NCBI GenBank assembly: GCA_023407575.1
Contig: JAEYLX010000032.1
Coordinates: forward strand, 124,001-188,000
Length of the DNA: 64,000 nt
DNA from: Bacillota bacterium
Lineage (GTDB): Bacteria; Bacillota; Clostridia; Lachnospirales; Lachnospiraceae
Reading direction: 5' to 3'
Of the stretch, positions 1 to 7,243 are shown piece by piece. A program made the position numbers and the translations under genes. Under the pieces are notes generated by a model that saw only the letters and a list, made by a program, of their open reading frames with translations, was not told where the DNA came from and ran no database searches. Each line of letters begins with the position of its first letter. Positions within the stretch are counted from its first letter, which is position 1.

Positions 1-254
1 TCATTAGTAAAGAATATAACGAGGAAATGGTAGCAGCTAATCTCCATGAAGATACCATGTATCAGATTATTGACAGGGGAAAGCAACGGGGGGAGTTTCG
101 AAGAGATTTGGCAACTGAAACTATTTATAAGTATCTTCGAGGATTTCTTTTTGGTATTATAATGGACTGGTGCTATGACTATAATAAATACTCCATCGTG
201 GAACAGGGCAGTGAGGCGGCAAAATTCTTTTTGGATACGATCAGCGAGAAATAA
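1..254 (+). CDS. TetR/AcrR-family regulator, C-terminal fragment (cut by window edge)
   Basis: The reading frame is open from the left edge (first full codon at base 3) to a TAA at 252-254, giving about 83 residues. The DNA-binding head lies outside the window. What remains is helical and looks like a TetR C-terminal ligand and dimerisation domain: a stretch with YLRGFLFGIIMDWCYDY, then an acidic helix ending in FFLDTISEK. TetR proteins are normally dimeric repressors released by a small ligand. The gene is followed by a terminator, and 100 bases on by a perfect palindrome over the promoter of the next operon, so this regulator is the natural candidate to bind it. The family call rests on the C-terminus and context only. 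Confidence 0.6.
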   Translation, partial: ISKEYNEEMVAANLHEDTMYQIIDRGKQRGEFRRDLATETIYKYLRGFLFGIIMDWCYDYNKYSIVEQGSEAAKFFLDTISEK

Positions 255-271
255 AATAAGCAAACAAATGT

Positions 272-318
272 AAATAATGTAAACAAACATTTAAAAAGAT
301 TGTTTACATTATTTTTTT
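272..318 (+). terminator. Intrinsic terminator after the TetR gene
   Basis: A perfect 14-bp stem (272-285 with 301-314, left arm AAATAATGTAAACA) has a 15-base loop and runs into a stretch of Ts to 318. It sits 18 bases after the TetR stop and separates that gene from the flavoprotein promoter. The stem is AT-rich, so efficiency may be modest. Confidence 0.7.
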
Positions 319-326
319 GATTTTTA

Positions 327-355
327 TTGACAAAATATTAACAAGGTTGTATCAT
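327..355 (+). promoter_or_regulatory. Sigma-A type promoter of the FMN/FAD lipoprotein operon
   Basis: TTGACA at 327-332 and TATCAT at 350-355 are separated by exactly 17 bases. The start codon of the first gene is about 70 bases downstream. The -10 box is overlapped by the palindrome at 354-381. Confidence 0.75.
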
Positions 356-381
356 ATTCATTGACCGTGGTCAATGAATAT
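354..381. promoter_or_regulatory. Perfect palindrome, probable TetR-family operator
   Basis: Two perfect 13-base arms (ATATTCATTGACC and its reverse complement) flank a 2-base spacer. The core TTGACCgtGGTCAA is of the kind bound by TetR-family dimers. It starts inside the -10 box and covers the expected transcription start, where a bound repressor would block RNA polymerase. No T-run follows, so it is not a terminator. That the upstream TetR protein is the binder is an inference from adjacency. Confidence 0.7.
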
Positions 382-428
382 ATTCAAACTAACAAATTAT
401 ATGGAAAAAGTTTAAAGGAAGGAATAAA

Positions 429-779
429 ATGAATAAAAAATTATTTCTTGTTATTTTAATGCTGTCTGGATTGCTTATTACGCTTTATGGCTGTGGGAAG
501 AGCGAAAGCAATTGGAATGATGGCGAATATGAAGGTACTGCAGAAGGCTTACATGGTGAAATAGGAGTTAAGGTGATTGTTGAGAAAGGAGAAATCTCAA
601 AGATTGACATTTTGTCTCAGAATGAAACAGAGGGCTTATCTGACGTAGCTCTGGAGCAGATTCCTAAGAACATTATTGATAAACAGAGCACAGAGGTAGA
701 TACCGTAAGCGGTGCAACAGAGAGCTCTAATGCAATTATTGCAGCTGTTGAGAATGCACTAAGCAACGCAGAAAAATAA
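429..779 (+). CDS. FMN-binding-domain lipoprotein (extracytosolic flavin carrier)
   Basis: This is a 116-residue exported lipoprotein. A short signal segment ends in the lipobox LYGC, with Cys22 as the lipidation site. Residues 32-112 form a small FMN_bind domain. The motif DTVSGAT at 91-97 is the signal used by the transferase ApbE to attach FMN covalently, here predicted on Thr97. The family moves electrons between membrane donors and surface flavoprotein reductases. It is first in an operon with the FAD lipoprotein that follows, and lies 2 kb before rnfC, whose RnfG and RnfD products carry the same kind of FMN site. The start at 429 has a GGAAGG ribosome site at 417-422. No apbE gene is present in this window. 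Confidence 0.85.
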   Translation: MNKKLFLVILMLSGLLITLYGCGKSESNWNDGEYEGTAEGLHGEIGVKVIVEKGEISKIDILSQNETEGLSDVALEQIPKNIIDKQSTEVDTVSGATESSNAIIAAVENALSNAEK

Positions 780-823
780 AACCAGTATTTAGTGTACGAA
801 GCAATGTAGAAATACATACAGTT

Positions 824-869
824 AAAGGGAAAAGTATAACAAAGGGAAAAGTATAACAAAGGGTAAAGT
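824..869 (+). repeat. 17-bp tandem repeat in the flavoprotein intergenic region
   Basis: The unit AAAGGGAAAAGTATAAC occurs at 824-840 and 841-857. A third, partial and slightly diverged copy follows at 858-869. The array lies between the FMN lipoprotein stop and the ribosome site of the FAD lipoprotein. It looks like replication slippage; a regulatory role is not shown. Confidence 0.8.
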
Positions 870-887
870 GGAAGCAGGAGGAACGTT

Positions 888-2318
888 ATGATACATAAGA
901 GAAGTAAAAAGTATATTGGTATATTATTAATCATAGCACTAATTGCAGTATCCTTTAGCGGATGCGCAACGAAAAGTGAAAATTATGATGTAGTGGTTAT
1001 TGGTGCAGGAGCAGCAGGTATGGCGGCTGCGATTGAGGCTGCAGAGACAGGAGCTAAGGTTGCTGTTATCGAAAAAATGCCTATGGTAGGCGGAAGCACA
1101 ATATTATCTGCAGGTATTATCTATGGAACAGGATCAGAGCTACATAATCAGGCAGAGGTACAGGATTCCGTAGATGAATTGGTGGCTTATTGGAGCGAAA
1201 GAGCAGAAGGAAAGGCAGATGAAGCCTTACTAAGAACCGTCGCAGAAAAATCGGGTGATACCATCAATTGGCTTACTAATACAATTGGTGTTCAATTTAA
1301 TGGACCATTTCCTGCAGGAACCAGCCCGGTATCCAGAGCAGTTATGGCAGCTGAAGGCGGCAATGGAATCATAGCTCCCATGAAGAAATATGCAGAGAGT
1401 AAGAATGTTGAATTCTTTTTGGAGACAAGTGCTACGGAACTAATTACAAATAAAAAGGGTGAGGTAACAGGAGTTAAAGCAATAGGTAAAGACGATAAGA
1501 AGCTTACCTTTAAGGCAAAATCAGTTATTCTTGCAACAGGAGGGTTTGACCGAAGCGAGGATTTAATGCAGAAATATGCGGCAGAAGCGGTAGGCGAGTT
1601 TACTTATGTTGCAGTAGGAAATACGGGTGACGGTCTGGTTATGGCAGAGAAGGTTAATGCGGGTATTGTCGGAAATGGTAGTGTAATCGGTTTTAAAGGT
1701 GTGGAAGGAGAGTTAAATGCGGAATCTGAAATAAGCTCTCTTATGTGGAGTCCCTATCTTCTTGTAAACAAAGAAGGTAAGAGATTCGTTAATGAATCCT
1801 CAGATTATCCAATTATCCATGAGGCATTATTAAAGCAGGAAGACCTGAGAGCACTTTTAGTCTTTGATGCTACTACATATAATCCATTATTAGACCAGGC
1901 TGTTGAAAAAGGAGAGGCTTATGTTGCTGATTCATTGGAAGAATTGGCGGAGTTGAGCGGTGTGAATAAAGAAGCATTCCTGGATACGGTTGAGGAATAT
2001 AACCAAATGATAGATAATGGTGAGGATACCCTATTTGGTAAAGCTCTTACCGAGCAAACGAAAATTGAAACCTCAAAATTCTATGGAGTTAAAATTATAG
2101 CAGCATCTATCGGTACAATGACAGGTATAAAGATTGACACAGAGGCACATGTACTTGATAACAGTGGTAATATCATACCTAACTTGTATGCGGCTGGGGA
2201 GGTAGCCAACGGAGAATTTTTCTATAAGGTTTATCCTGCAAGCGGTACATCCATACAGATGTCTTTAAGCTTAGGAAGAATTGCTGGTGAAAACGCATCC
2301 AAAAGCTTAGAAAAGTAA
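888..2318 (+). CDS. Secreted FAD-dependent reductase lipoprotein (fumarate reductase/urocanate reductase superfamily)
   Basis: This is a 476-residue flavoprotein with a lipoprotein signal ending FSGC (Cys26), so it sits on the outer face of the membrane. The FAD-binding Rossmann motif GAGAAG is at 39-44. GKRFVNE near residue 300 and LYAAGEVANGEFF near 435-447 are family landmarks. It lacks its own FMN domain and probably receives electrons from the FMN lipoprotein encoded just upstream. Three positions that bind and protonate fumarate in classical members look changed by eye: the catalytic Arg after RFVNE is Tyr (NESSDY), the HHTMGG-type His is lost (IGTMTG, about 407), and the NRLGGN-type Arg is lost (YPASGT, about 448). 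It is therefore probably a reductase for another substrate. The ribosome site is GGAGG before 888. Confidence 0.85.
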   Translation: MIHKRSKKYIGILLIIALIAVSFSGCATKSENYDVVVIGAGAAGMAAAIEAAETGAKVAVIEKMPMVGGSTILSAGIIYGTGSELHNQAEVQDSVDELVAYWSERAEGKADEALLRTVAEKSGDTINWLTNTIGVQFNGPFPAGTSPVSRAVMAAEGGNGIIAPMKKYAESKNVEFFLETSATELITNKKGEVTGVKAIGKDDKKLTFKAKSVILATGGFDRSEDLMQKYAAEAVGEFTYVAVGNTGDGLVMAEKVNAGIVGNGSVIGFKGVEGELNAESEISSLMWSPYLLVNKEGKRFVNESSDYPIIHEALLKQEDLRALLVFDATTYNPLLDQAVEKGEAYVADSLEELAELSGVNKEAFLDTVEEYNQMIDNGEDTLFGKALTEQTKIETSKFYGVKIIAASIGTMTGIKIDTEAHVLDNSGNIIPNLYAAGEVANGEFFYKVYPASGTSIQMSLSLGRIAGENASKSLEK

Positions 2319-2398
2319 AGGATAGGAAGGATCATGCAAGTCCAGAAGTATGATACAGTAAGTATCACATAGACTAATTAAATTAAATATAAAAATGC

Positions 2399-2457
2399 AA
2401 TAACGCTTCCTTAGTAATGTTACAAGATATCTTTCTTACTAAGTGAAGCGTTATTTT
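2399..2457 (+). terminator. Intrinsic terminator of the flavoprotein operon
   Basis: A long hairpin pairs AATAACGCTTC at the left with GAAGCGTTATT at the right and continues inward through TTAGTAA/TTACTAA with one bulge. A T-run ends at about 2457. It lies 80 bases after the FAD lipoprotein stop. Confidence 0.8.
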
Positions 2458-2882
2458 TATAATATAAAGTCTAAAATGAGCAAACACCATTTTTATCTAC
2501 AGGGCTACTTCCGTTAAGTAAGATTTAAGTGCATATATTTTCATTCATGGATTATGGAAAAGCCTGTTAGGATTATGAATTATTTGTATAATAGCTCAAA
2601 AATAATGAAATGTTAATAAATTTTACACAAAAATTATGCTATAATAAAAATATTGCCTAAAAAGTCATACATTGTTTCGAACTTAACAAACATTGAAAAA
2701 AGCTTAACAAAGAATGCAGTCAAATATAGATTGTAGCTTAACAATGAATGTAACTAAAAATTACGAAAATGAATGTGTTTTGAAAAAAATGTAACTCAGC
2801 AGAGGCAAAAAATACTTACTTGGATTGAAGTTAATATAGTAGGTTTAATTTCAGGAATAGTAAAGAAAGAAGGCAGACTTAT
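2458..2882 (+). promoter_or_regulatory. rnf leader: extended -10 promoter and TTAACAA direct repeats
   Basis: This is the gap between the flavoprotein terminator and rnfC. An extended -10 box TGcTATAAT lies at 2637-2645; no convincing -35 box was found at 17 bases. Downstream, TTAACAA occurs three times in the same orientation, at 2683-2689, 2704-2710 and 2738-2744, and the last two are followed by similar GAATG text. TTAACAA is the half-site of the redox repressor Rex, but no inverted partner half is clear. The short frame at 2773-3033 overlaps rnfC and was not taken as a gene. Confidence 0.5.
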
Positions 2883-4202
2883 ATGGGTAAATCAACATTT
2901 CCCGGGGGAATCCATACTTACGATGGTAAAGAGTTGTCCATGGATAAACCCACAACAGTCCTATTACCTAAGGGCGAATTGGTATTTCCGTTATCCCAGC
3001 ATATTGGTGCACCCGCTAAGCCAGTCGTTGTAAAGGGCGATAAGGTACTTGTGGGACAAAAAATTGCGGAAGCTTCCGGTTTTGTATCCTCCAATATTCA
3101 TAGTTCCGTATCAGGAACAGTGAAAATGCTGGAAAAAAGGTTAACAGTTCAAGGAAATATGGTCGATTCTATAATAATTGAAAATGATCATGAATATCTC
3201 AAAGTAGATGGCTTTGGGGTGGAAAGGGATTATATTAGACTTTCCAAAGATGAAATTAGAAATTATGTAAAAGAGGCAGGTATAGTAGGCCTAGGTGGTG
3301 CGGGTTTCCCAACCCATATAAAATTGACACCAAAGGATGACACTAAAATTGATTATGTCATTGTTAACGCGGCTGAATGCGAGCCTTACTTAACTTCAGA
3401 TTATCGTATGTTATTAGAAGAGCCAGAGAAGTTAATCAGCGGCTTAAAGATTATATTACGTCTCTTCGATAAGGCGAAGGGTATCATTGCGATTGAAGAT
3501 AATAAACTGCAAGCGATTGAAAAGATACAAGGATTAACGGCTCATGAAGATAACATTAAAGTTCATATCTTAAAGACGAAATATCCTCAGGGTGGTGAAC
3601 GCCAACTGGTATATGCAGTGACAGGAAGAAAATTGAATTCCAAAAAGCTGCCCTCCGATGTAGGCTGTGTTGTAGATAATGTTGATACAGTCATTGCAAT
3701 CTATCAAGCTGTGGCAATGAGCATGCCGTTGATTCGTAAAATCATTACTGTATCTGGAGATGCAATACAAAACCCATGTAATTTCAATGTTGCTACAGGC
3801 ATCGACTATTCGGAGTTACTGGAGGCAGCTGGTGGATTTATAGAACGGCCAATGAAAATTATTTCCGGTGGACCTATGATGGGAAATGCTATGTATAACT
3901 GTAATGTACCGGTGACAAAGGTATCATCTGCATTTCTTGGATTACTTAAGGATACTGCTGCAGTGGAGGAATCACCATGTATCCGATGTGGAAAATGTAT
4001 TACTGTATGTCCCCTTCAGTTAATGCCCTTCGAACTGGCGGCACTTAGTAACCGAAGGGATGAAGATGGCTTTGTAAAACACGATGGTATGGAATGTTGT
4101 GGCTGTGGCTGCTGCTCCTATATATGCCCGGCAAAACGAAGCTTATCCCAGTCCATCATGCAGGCTAGAGCCAGTGTCATGGCTAAGAAAAAGAAGGCAT
4201 AG
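2883..4202 (+). CDS. rnfC: Rnf complex subunit C (NADH- and FMN-binding, two 4Fe-4S clusters)
   Basis: This is the 439-residue soluble subunit that exchanges electrons with NAD+ on the cytoplasmic side of the Rnf complex. The N-terminal part is the RnfC barrel-sandwich domain. The centre carries a glycine-rich nucleotide/FMN loop (GLGGAGFPTH, about 138-147) and NAAECEPYL, shared with the 51-kDa complex I subunit. Two ferredoxin-type cysteine motifs follow: CIRCGKCITVCP near 366 and CCGCGCCSYICP near 406. Length is normal for the clostridial form, without the long repetitive tail of proteobacterial RnfC. The start at 2883 follows an AGAAGG ribosome site. It is first in a six-gene operon in the order C-D-G-E-A-B. 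Confidence 0.95.
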   Translation: MGKSTFPGGIHTYDGKELSMDKPTTVLLPKGELVFPLSQHIGAPAKPVVVKGDKVLVGQKIAEASGFVSSNIHSSVSGTVKMLEKRLTVQGNMVDSIIIENDHEYLKVDGFGVERDYIRLSKDEIRNYVKEAGIVGLGGAGFPTHIKLTPKDDTKIDYVIVNAAECEPYLTSDYRMLLEEPEKLISGLKIILRLFDKAKGIIAIEDNKLQAIEKIQGLTAHEDNIKVHILKTKYPQGGERQLVYAVTGRKLNSKKLPSDVGCVVDNVDTVIAIYQAVAMSMPLIRKIITVSGDAIQNPCNFNVATGIDYSELLEAAGGFIERPMKIISGGPMMGNAMYNCNVPVTKVSSAFLGLLKDTAAVEESPCIRCGKCITVCPLQLMPFELAALSNRRDEDGFVKHDGMECCGCGCCSYICPAKRSLSQSIMQARASVMAKKKKA

Positions 4203-4256
4203 CAGCATGAATTAATTGCAACGGTTTTGATATTAACATAGAAAGAGGTGTAAATT

Positions 4257-5252
4257 TTGAGTAATTTATTTCATGTATCGGCAGCTCCCCATAACAGGAG
4301 CTCCATTACTACGAGAAATATAATGCAGGATGTTGCCATAGCCTTAGTTCCTGCAGGTTTATTCGGTGTTTACAATTTTGGTATCCATGCACTTATGGTT
4401 ACTGCGGTGACAGTATTAGCCTGTGTAATAACAGAAGTTTTATATTGTAAATATATGAAAAAGGTTTCAACAGTGGGAGATTACAGTGCGGTGGTAACGG
4501 GTATTCTCTTAGCCTATAATCTTCCTTCAGGTTTTCCCTTATGGATGGCGGTAATCGGTGGTGTATTTGCAATACTGGTAGTAAAAATGCTATTTGGAGG
4601 TATCGGTCAGAATTTTATGAATCCTGCTCTTGCAGCCAGAGCATTTCTATTAATCAGCTTTCCAACAAGAATGACAGATTTTGCTGTTGAGAGGATCGCA
4701 TCCCCCGGAGCTCTTGATTACATAAAGAATGGTTTTATGGTAGTGGATGGTGTATCAGGAGCTACTCCGTTAGCTGCATTAAAGGTCGGAGAGTCTGTGG
4801 ATCTTTATAAAGTGTTAATCGGACATGTTGGTGGGACCATCGGTGAAACCAGCGTGATAGCCATTTTGATCGGTGCTGTTTATCTAGTGGCTAAAAAAGT
4901 AATATCTTTAAGAATTCCTTTAACCTATATAGCGACAGTCGGCGTGTTTGCTGCACTTTTTGGGGGGAATGGAATGGATATGAACTTTCTGCTCGGGCAT
5001 GTTCTAGGCGGAGGACTTCTGCTTGGAGCCTTCTTTATGGCGACGGATTATGTAACCAGTCCAATTACTGCAAAGGGACAGATTATCTTCGGTATCCTTC
5101 TCGGATTACTCACAGGACTGTTCAGGCTTTTAGGCGGCAGTGGCGAGGGAGTGTCCTATGCAATCATCTTCGGTAACTTGTTAGTACCATTAATTGATAA
5201 GGTTACACGCCAGATGTCCTTTGGAAAGGAGCGCACCATTGTTGAAAAGTAA
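4257..5252 (+). CDS. rnfD: Rnf complex subunit D (membrane, covalent FMN)
   Basis: This 331-residue integral membrane subunit is rich in hydrophobic helices. The motif DGVSGATPL places a covalently bound FMN on Thr170, as in RnfD and NqrB. NPALAARAF (122-130) and the C-terminal ATDYVTSP stretch are further family signatures. Translation starts at a TTG at 4257, because GAAAGAGGTG ends at 4250, 6 bases before it. The C-terminus overlaps the start of rnfG. In the assembled pump it carries electrons through the membrane while Na+ or H+ is exported; which ion is used cannot be read from the sequence. Confidence 0.95.
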   Translation: MSNLFHVSAAPHNRSSITTRNIMQDVAIALVPAGLFGVYNFGIHALMVTAVTVLACVITEVLYCKYMKKVSTVGDYSAVVTGILLAYNLPSGFPLWMAVIGGVFAILVVKMLFGGIGQNFMNPALAARAFLLISFPTRMTDFAVERIASPGALDYIKNGFMVVDGVSGATPLAALKVGESVDLYKVLIGHVGGTIGETSVIAILIGAVYLVAKKVISLRIPLTYIATVGVFAALFGGNGMDMNFLLGHVLGGGLLLGAFFMATDYVTSPITAKGQIIFGILLGLLTGLFRLLGGSGEGVSYAIIFGNLLVPLIDKVTRQMSFGKERTIVEK

Positions 5253-5880
5253 AGCGAAATCTACTTTAATTATTGATGCATTTGCATTATTTTTAATTAC
5301 ATTAGTATCAGGATTGGCACTTAGCTATGTCTTTGAAATCACGAAAGCCCCCATTGCAGAACAGCAGGAGTCAAAGAGGCAAAAAGCAAATCAGGCAGTA
5401 TTTACATCTGCCAGTACGTTTGAGACAGATGAGGAGCTCATGAGTCTTGTTGCAAGTACAGACTTAACAACCTTAAGTTCGGAATATAACGGTATTGCCA
5501 TTGACCAAATCAATATGGCGATTGATAGCCAGGGAGAGTTGCTGGGATATAATATTATGGTAACCACAACCCAAAGCTACAAAGATTATATTACTCTTGT
5601 TGTTGGATACTCAATGAATGGAGTAATACAGGGAATTGAGTTTACAACCATAACAGAAACGGCTGGTCTTGGTATGAATGCACAGAAACCAGACTATCTT
5701 GTTCAGTATCTGAACAAGAACGTGGTTAAGTTTGCAGTTACAAAGACTGGTGCTACCTCCGAGGAGCAGATTGATGCACTCAGCGGTGCTACCATAACCT
5801 CAAGAGCAGTAACAAATGCGGTTAATGCAGGAATAGGCTTTATCCAGCAAAACGCAAAGGATTTTGGAGGTGGAGAGTAA
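5239..5880 (+). CDS. rnfG: Rnf complex subunit G (covalent FMN)
   Basis: This is a 213-residue subunit with one N-terminal membrane helix (about 10-32) and an extracytosolic FMN_bind domain. DALSGATITS gives the flavinylation site Thr185, modified by ApbE in this family. The reading frame could begin further upstream, but AAGGAG at 5226-5231 points to TTG at 5239 (or the adjacent TTG at 5242), so the gene overlaps the last 14 bases of rnfD. It receives electrons from RnfD and the membrane clusters. TTG starts for two consecutive rnf genes suggest rate control at translation. Confidence 0.93.
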   Translation: MLKSKAKSTLIIDAFALFLITLVSGLALSYVFEITKAPIAEQQESKRQKANQAVFTSASTFETDEELMSLVASTDLTTLSSEYNGIAIDQINMAIDSQGELLGYNIMVTTTQSYKDYITLVVGYSMNGVIQGIEFTTITETAGLGMNAQKPDYLVQYLNKNVVKFAVTKTGATSEEQIDALSGATITSRAVTNAVNAGIGFIQQNAKDFGGGE

Positions 5881-6644
5881 TGAATAAATATGTAGAACGT
5901 TTACACAACGGAATTATGAAAGAAAACCCTACACTTATTATGATGCTGGGTCTATGTCCAACCTTGGCCGTAACTACCTCTGGTAATAATGGTCTGTACA
6001 TGGGATTAACTACGACAGTGGTACTGGCTGCTTCAAATCTTCTAATTTCTGCTATACGAAAAGCAATACCTGATAAGGTTCGTATCCCAGCTTATATTGT
6101 TGTGGTAGCATCCTTGGTTACTATCGTTCAGCTTTTGTTAGAAGCTTACCTGCCGGTAGTCAATGAATTATTGGGTATCTATATTCCTCTTATCGTTGTT
6201 AACTGTATCATTCTTGGAAGAGCAGAATCCTATGCGGCTAAGAATTCCACTGGGTTAGCTCTCTTTGATGGTATTGGAATGGGCCTGGGTTTTGCCGTGG
6301 CATTGACTCTTCTCGGTTCCTTCCGTGAAATTTTGGGTGCAGGAACTATCTTCGGGGTTCGGGTAACCCCGGATGCTTTTGAACCCATTACCATATTTAT
6401 TCTTGCACCGGGAGCACTGCTTACCCTGGCGATTCTGACAGCAATACAGAACAAGTTAAAACTGCCTTCCGCAACAAACGGATCATCAAAGAATAGTATC
6501 GGCTGTGGCGGGGAATGCTCCACCTGCGGTGGAAGTATCTGTACAACGAACCGTAAGTCCATAACTGCAAAGGAAGTGACAGCAGTGAAGAGTGATTCCA
6601 GGACAAATACAACAACAGCTACGAATCAGGGAAAGGATGAGTAA
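5880..6644 (+). CDS. rnfE: Rnf complex subunit E, with Cys-rich C-terminal tail
   Basis: RnfE is an integral membrane subunit related to RnfA and NqrD. The first ~200 residues have the expected helices and the signatures NPTLIMMLGLCP and LLGIYIPLIVVNC, whose cysteines help form the membrane-embedded FeS centre shared with RnfA. The ATG at 5880 overlaps the rnfG stop, with GGAGG just upstream, so the two are translationally coupled. The protein continues about 50 residues past the last helix as a polar tail with CGGECSTCGGSIC near 204-216, followed by a Ser/Thr/Lys-rich end. This tail is not part of the core family; it could bind metal or may simply be a lineage extension. Confidence 0.93.
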   Translation: MNKYVERLHNGIMKENPTLIMMLGLCPTLAVTTSGNNGLYMGLTTTVVLAASNLLISAIRKAIPDKVRIPAYIVVVASLVTIVQLLLEAYLPVVNELLGIYIPLIVVNCIILGRAESYAAKNSTGLALFDGIGMGLGFAVALTLLGSFREILGAGTIFGVRVTPDAFEPITIFILAPGALLTLAILTAIQNKLKLPSATNGSSKNSIGCGGECSTCGGSICTTNRKSITAKEVTAVKSDSRTNTTTATNQGKDE

Positions 6645-6649
6645 TCGAG

Positions 6650-7228
6650 ATGAAAGAAATGATTATGATAATTATTGGATCAGCCCTTGTCAATAATGTG
6701 GTTTTAAGCCAGTTCCTAGGGTTATGTCCTTTCATTGGTGTATCAAAGAAAACGGGTACGGCAGCAGGAATGGGCGGTGCGGTAATCTTTGTTATTACAG
6801 TTGCATCAGCACTGTGCAGCATTATTTATCAATTAATTCTGGTGCCCTTTGATATGGAGTATTTACAGACAATCGTGTTTATCCTGGTTATCGCTAGTTT
6901 AGTACAATTTGTAGAGCTTTTACTTAAGAAATATAGTCGTGCACTTTACAGTGCTCTTGGCGTATACCTGCCCTTAATTACCACCAACTGCGCTGTTCTC
7001 GGTGTTGCACTGATAAATGTTAATAAGGGCTATAGCCTACTAAATAGTATTATTAATGGATTTGGAGCTGCTGCAGGGTTTACCATAGCAATTATCATTA
7101 TGGCAGGTATACGGGAGCGGATTGAATTTAATGATGTCCCAAAAGCATTTCAAGGTTCCCCTATTGTGTTGGTTACTGCAAGTCTTATCGCGATTGCTTT
7201 CTTTGGATTTGCTGGACTAAGTCTATAG
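6650..7228 (+). CDS. rnfA: Rnf complex subunit A (membrane)
   Basis: This 192-residue, six-helix membrane subunit pairs with RnfE. Signatures are NNVVLSQFLGLCPFIGVSKK near the N-terminus and LGVYLPLITTNCAVLG mid-protein. The conserved cysteine of each half forms the inter-membrane 2Fe-2S site described for Rnf and Nqr. It starts 5 bases after rnfE, with GGAAAGGATG just upstream as ribosome site. The length is exactly that of the family and nothing is unusual. Confidence 0.95.
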   Translation: MKEMIMIIIGSALVNNVVLSQFLGLCPFIGVSKKTGTAAGMGGAVIFVITVASALCSIIYQLILVPFDMEYLQTIVFILVIASLVQFVELLLKKYSRALYSALGVYLPLITTNCAVLGVALINVNKGYSLLNSIINGFGAAAGFTIAIIIMAGIRERIEFNDVPKAFQGSPIVLVTASLIAIAFFGFAGLSL

Positions 7229-7243
7229 AAGGGAGGATTGATA

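Noticed and set aside
617..934. Minus-strand frame opposite the FMN lipoprotein and its leader
   Set aside because: It lies over a well-supported lipoprotein gene and its hydrophobic composition is the antisense of that region; no ribosome site.
2773..3033. Plus-strand frame of 86 residues before and over rnfC
   Set aside because: Overlaps the rnfC N-terminus in another frame with no family signal; rnfC has its own ribosome site.
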